Origin: Bordetella parapertussis
GTDB taxonomy: Bacteria > Pseudomonadota > Gammaproteobacteria > Burkholderiales > Burkholderiaceae_B
Direction: 5' to 3'
Length of the DNA: 18,424 nucleotides
Assembly (NCBI GenBank): GCA_945869355.1
Contig: CAMBPA010000001.1
Coordinates: 1-18,424 of the forward strand
This document shows positions 15,833 to 18,424 of this stretch, piece by piece (within the stretch, counting starts at the first letter, position 1; the number at the start of each line of letters is the position of its first letter). Made by a program: the position numbers and the translations under genes. The notes under the pieces were generated by a model. That model saw only the letters and a list, made by a program, of their open reading frames with translations, searched no databases and was not told the origin of the DNA.

Positions 15833-15858
15833 CGTCCAACCATGGCCGGGCTTTTTTT
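15828..15858 (+). terminator. intrinsic terminator of the trp attenuator (3:4 hairpin)
   Basis: AAGCCCG (15828-15834) pairs perfectly with CGGGCTT (15847-15853). Inside, CCA (15836-15838) pairs with TGG (15843-15845) across a single T/C mismatch, leaving a 4-base loop. Seven T residues (15852-15858) follow, two of them in the stem. This is a strong Rho-independent terminator located 43 bases before the trpE start, where it would stop transcription unless the antiterminator forms. Confidence 0.92.
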
Positions 15859-15901
15859 ATTGCTTAACCCGGTTTGCTAACTGCGAGAACCGCCTAAACA
15901 G

Positions 15902-17440
15902 ATGACTGAACTTGAATTCAAAGCCCTTGCGGCACAAGGCTACAACCGCATTCCGTTGGTGGCCGAGACCTACGCTGACCTCGATACGCCCCTGGGCATT
16001 TATCTGAAGCTTGCGCACAACGGCCCGCAAAACGGCAAAAACTCCTGCTTGCTCGAGTCCGTCGTGGGTGGCGAGCGCTTTGGTCGTTACTCATTCATCG
16101 GTCTACCCGCCCGCAATGTCATTGAGGCTCGCGGCACGACAACCAACGTTTTGCGTGACGATAAAGTCGTGGAGACGTACAACGGCGACCCCCTGCGCTT
16201 TATCTCCGACTACCAGGCACGCTTTAAAGTTGCGTTACGTCCTGGCATGCCAAGGTTTGCGGGTGGGCTAGCCGGATACTTTGGCTATGACGCGGTACGA
16301 CATATCGAACCCAAACTTGGCCCAGCCGCCAAACCGTATCCAGCTGGAATGGGCGAAGGTCCGCCCGATATTTTATTGCTCCAAACCGACGAACTCGTCA
16401 TTGTCGACAACCTAGCCGGCCGGATTTACTTGATGGTCTACGCAGACCCCTCAGAGCCGGAAGCCTATAACCGGGCGCTACAACGTCTGAAAGACTTGCG
16501 CATTAAGTTACGTAAGCCGGTAGAAATTCCCTATAGCCATGCAAGCGTGGTCACGAAAGAACAACGCAGTTTCGCTAAAGCCGACTATCTGGCAGCTGTG
16601 CGTCGCGCCAAAGAATACATCGCTGCAGGCGACTTGATGCAAGTTCAGGTCGGCCAAGTCATCACCAAACCCTTTAGTGACTCACCTCTATCGCTTTACC
16701 GAGCGCTTCGTTCGCTGAACCCATCGCCCTACATGTACTTCTGGAACTTTGGCGATTTTCAAGTGGTGGGAGCATCACCAGAAATTCTGGTGCGTCAGGA
16801 AGCCATCCCCCTACCCGAAGGCGCGCCTGTGGGCCAAGCGCCAGAAACCTGCATCACGATCCGCCCCTTGGCCGGTACACGTAAACGTGGCGGCACACCC
16901 GCAGAAGACGCCGCACTCGCAGCCGAACTGCTGGCCGATCCGAAAGAGCGCGCCGAACACGTGATGTTGATTGATCTCGCGCGTAACGATGTCGGCCGCG
17001 TGGCCAAGATCGGCTCCGTCGAAGTCACCGACACCATGGTGATTGAGCGCTACTCTCATGTGATGCACTTGGTGTCAAACGTGACGGGCACGCTCGAAGC
17101 CGGCATGAGCAATATGGATGTGTTGCGTGCGTCATTCCCAGCGGGAACACTAACCGGCGCACCAAAAGTACGTGCCATGCAAATGATTGACGAGCTCGAA
17201 CCTGTGCGTCGAGGTATCTACGGCGGCGCCGCAGGTTACCTGAGTTACGGCGGTGAAATGGACGTGGCCATCGCTATCCGTACCGGCATCATCAAAGACG
17301 GCATGCTGTACGTGCAAGCTGCAGCGGGTATCGTTGCGGACTCAGATCCAGAAATGGAATGGCTGGAAACCGAAGCAAAGGCCCGCGCAGTGTTGCGCGC
17401 CGCTGAACAAGTACAAAACGGTCTTGACCAACCGTTCTAA
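15902..17440 (+). CDS. trpE: anthranilate synthase component I
   Basis: A 512-aa enzyme that converts chorismate to anthranilate, the first committed step of tryptophan biosynthesis, using ammonia from the TrpG glutaminase. The tryptophan feedback site is seen at LLES (50-53) followed by GERFGRYSFIG. Chorismate-binding domain motifs include NPSPYMYFWNFGDFQVVGAS, GTRKRG (325-330), HVMLIDLARNDVGRV and a Mg2+/chorismate stretch from Y440 (YGGAAGYLSY). It is full length. The start at ATG 15902 has a weak ribosome-binding site. It is preceded by the attenuator and leader peptide, so it is probably controlled by tryptophan supply. trpG lies about 950 bases further on, separated by a gene on the opposite strand. 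Confidence 0.97.
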   Translation: MTELEFKALAAQGYNRIPLVAETYADLDTPLGIYLKLAHNGPQNGKNSCLLESVVGGERFGRYSFIGLPARNVIEARGTTTNVLRDDKVVETYNGDPLRFISDYQARFKVALRPGMPRFAGGLAGYFGYDAVRHIEPKLGPAAKPYPAGMGEGPPDILLLQTDELVIVDNLAGRIYLMVYADPSEPEAYNRALQRLKDLRIKLRKPVEIPYSHASVVTKEQRSFAKADYLAAVRRAKEYIAAGDLMQVQVGQVITKPFSDSPLSLYRALRSLNPSPYMYFWNFGDFQVVGASPEILVRQEAIPLPEGAPVGQAPETCITIRPLAGTRKRGGTPAEDAALAAELLADPKERAEHVMLIDLARNDVGRVAKIGSVEVTDTMVIERYSHVMHLVSNVTGTLEAGMSNMDVLRASFPAGTLTGAPKVRAMQMIDELEPVRRGIYGGAAGYLSYGGEMDVAIAIRTGIIKDGMLYVQAAAGIVADSDPEMEWLETEAKARAVLRAAEQVQNGLDQPF

Positions 17441-17469
17441 TCAGGCAAACAGGCTACCGACAGGCTAGC

Positions 17470-18102
17470 TCACTTATTCTTGAGCGCTTTAAAATATGCA
17501 ACTACTTGCTTGGACGTCACCAAGTCCGCATACTTCTGCTCCATATCAAACAGATTGGCCCGATGAGGCCCCTCTGCGCGATCCCCTACGCAGTCTGTCA
17601 CGACCATCGGGCGCAAGCCGTAGGCTGATGCGTCAATCGTGCTCGCGCGCACACAACCACTCGTGGTGCAGCCCGTGATGAATAACGTATCTGCGCCTAT
17701 AAAATTAAGCCATGCCGCCAAGTTTGTACCAAAAAAAGCTGACCCGTGGCGTTTGGTAGAGACCCACTCGCCTTTCTTAGGTCGGACACTTTCGACAAAC
17801 TGCGCGTCTTTCGAGTCAGGCGATAACTTCCTAAGCGATGGCACCTTGACCGCAAATGTGCCAATGTCGTCGCCTTGCATTTCTGTTGCAAATCGCACGT
17901 GCGCAACAGGCACTTTCGAGCTACGCGCGATCTTTAGTAATTTTGATGTTTGCTCAATCGCACTCAGCATATTGAAACCGCCAAGCACGTCCGCGTCAGC
18001 AAACCCTACCTGAAAATCGATAATTAATAATGCCGGCTGTTTACCAAAACCAATTTTTTGACCAAATTTCTGTTTTTTATAGACATCGAGATCAGCCATC
18101 AT
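17470..18102 (-). CDS. isochorismatase-superfamily amidohydrolase (N-carbamoylsarcosine amidase / maleamate amidohydrolase-like)
   Basis: A 210-aa cysteine hydrolase. The catalytic triad is readable: D29 in LIIDFQVGF, K117 in STKRHGSAF, and C150 in TGCTTSGCVRAST. The run PMVVTDCVGDRAEGPHRANL resembles N-carbamoylsarcosine amidohydrolase and NicF-type maleamate amidohydrolases more than true isochorismatases; the substrate is not certain. Two ATGs are adjacent at 18102 and 18099. AGGAG lies only three bases before the first, so the second (spacing six) may be used. The stop faces the trpE stop across 29 bases containing two copies of CAGGCTA. It interrupts the usual trpE-trpG neighbourhood, which hints at later insertion. 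Its Lys-rich N-terminus and upstream DNA look more AT-rich than flanking genes. Confidence 0.85.
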   Translation of the reverse strand: MMADLDVYKKQKFGQKIGFGKQPALLIIDFQVGFADADVLGGFNMLSAIEQTSKLLKIARSSKVPVAHVRFATEMQGDDIGTFAVKVPSLRKLSPDSKDAQFVESVRPKKGEWVSTKRHGSAFFGTNLAAWLNFIGADTLFITGCTTSGCVRASTIDASAYGLRPMVVTDCVGDRAEGPHRANLFDMEQKYADLVTSKQVVAYFKALKNK

Positions 18103-18169
18103 GGGCTCCTAAAAAACGATTTATCTACGATCGGGGAATAGAATTAAACGCGACTAAAAAGTGTACGAC

Positions 18170-18210
18170 TTTGCAATCCAAACCGCTTGGGGATTTGCAA
18201 ACAAGCTTGG
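18170..18210. repeat. imperfect tandem repeat in the trpG upstream region
   Basis: Two units share TTTGCAA at their left (18170-18176 and 18194-18200) and CGCTTGG or AGCTTGG at their right, ending at 18190 and 18210. The second unit is four bases shorter. The region lies between the amidohydrolase start and trpG and may be a vestigial duplication or paired protein site. No ORF with Trp codons was seen here. Confidence 0.4.
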
Positions 18211-18239
18211 TCGCCTAAAGTAGCGTTGAGCTTGAGCTT

Positions 18240-18314
18240 GCTACTCGCTTACACTTGCTACGGTCACAACACTCGAGATCTTGAGTTTAGTGTAAATGTT
18301 GTAAGTCTAGTAGC
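18240..18314. promoter_or_regulatory. 75-base nested inverted repeat upstream of trpG
   Basis: Outer arms GCTACT (18240-18245) / AGTAGC (18309-18314) and CTTACA (18248-18253) / TGTAAG (18300-18305) are perfect complements separated by a 2x3 internal loop. Inside, CAC (18265-18267) / GTG (18290-18292) and ACTC (18271-18274) / GAGT (18283-18286) flank the palindrome AGATCT (18276-18281). An alternative pairing, TTACACT (18249-18255) with AGTGTAA (18289-18295), is also possible. No T-tract follows, so it is not a simple terminator. It ends 72 bases before trpG and could be a leader RNA structure or an operator. The rest of 18103-18386 holds the repeat described separately and otherwise nothing I can name. 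Confidence 0.5.
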
Positions 18315-18386
18315 CGCAGAGATCGATACGTCCTCAAACATAACTCCATACTAGTTTCTATTGAAATCAATGACTTAGGACTTACT

Positions 18387-18424
18387 ATGCTTCTCATGAT
18401 CGACAACTACGATTCATTCACCTA
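18387..18424 (+). CDS. trpG: anthranilate synthase component II (glutamine amidotransferase), 5' end only
   Basis: Twelve complete codons are present before the window ends, reading MLLMIDNYDSFT, the diagnostic N-terminus of class I glutamine amidotransferases TrpG/PabA. AGGA at 18377-18380 is six bases before the ATG, a good ribosome-binding site. TrpG hydrolyses glutamine and channels ammonia to TrpE. PabA has the same N-terminus, but the nearby trpE makes TrpG most likely. trpD and trpC would be expected next but are outside the window. It is separated from trpE by the minus-strand amidohydrolase gene, so it needs its own promoter or very long readthrough. Confidence 0.88.
   Translation, partial: MLLMIDNYDSFT

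Noticed and set aside
17449..17467. Two copies of CAGGCTA between trpE and the amidohydrolase, as an insertion target duplication
   Set aside because: The copies sit side by side, not at both ends of the inserted segment, so they do not mark a target-site duplication.
18350..18356. ACTAGTT upstream of trpG resembles half of the enterobacterial TrpR operator
   Set aside because: The matching second half-site is absent (TCTATTG follows), and TrpR is not generally used in betaproteobacteria. One 7-mer is easily chance.

Overview
The window looks like an ordinary chromosomal segment of a betaproteobacterium, most likely Burkholderiales close to Alcaligenaceae. I infer this from the gene order mltA-apaG / rpe-gph-trpE and from how closely the predicted ApaG and Rpe proteins resemble Bordetella-type proteins as I remember them. 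No database search was possible. Coding density is high. I see no phage, insertion sequence, CRISPR array, rRNA or tRNA.

Layout, left to right. (1) Positions 1-3570 hold the 3' part of a beta-carbonic anhydrase gene (can), a convergent MFS transporter gene, then an EamA/DMT exporter and a YhhQ-type queuosine-precursor transporter in tandem. (2) Positions 3600-5089 hold a 60-aa exported 'HPGH' microprotein gene divergent from an FMN-dependent L-lactate dehydrogenase-type gene (lldD). The shared intergenic region has a sigma70-like promoter whose -10 lies inside an inverted repeat. (3) Positions 5186-7828 hold a compact cluster: a UPF0114/YqhA membrane protein, a DUF4337 membrane protein and a Tat-exported PhoD-type phosphatase. 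(4) Positions 7926-8576 hold an orphan FixJ/NarL-type response regulator whose 3' end overlaps antisense with the next gene.

(5) Positions 8517-14231 hold a long minus-strand block. In transcription order it runs apaG, mltA, a UbiH-family hydroxylase, dsbC, a D-2-hydroxyacid dehydrogenase and an AI-2E/PerM-family transporter. Several junctions are very tight, including a TAATG overlap. (6) Positions 14291-17440 hold the divergent plus-strand unit rpe-gph-trpE. Between gph and trpE is an unlabelled but clear tryptophan attenuator: a 23-codon leader peptide with Trp-Arg-Trp-Trp, a possible antiterminator pairing and a strong intrinsic terminator with a T7 tract.

(7) At 17470-18424 trpE and trpG, normally adjacent, are split by a minus-strand isochorismatase-superfamily amidohydrolase gene. 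A 284-base non-coding region follows, with a large nested dyad and a short imperfect repeat, and then trpG begins and runs off the window.

The most notable content is regulatory: the trp attenuator, a hairpin placing the leader ribosome-binding site in its loop, the split trpE/trpG arrangement with its own structured leader, and the operator-like dyad at lldD. I found no convincing new multi-gene defence or biosynthetic system. The UPF0114-DUF4337-PhoD cluster and the HPGH microprotein are the least characterised protein-level items.
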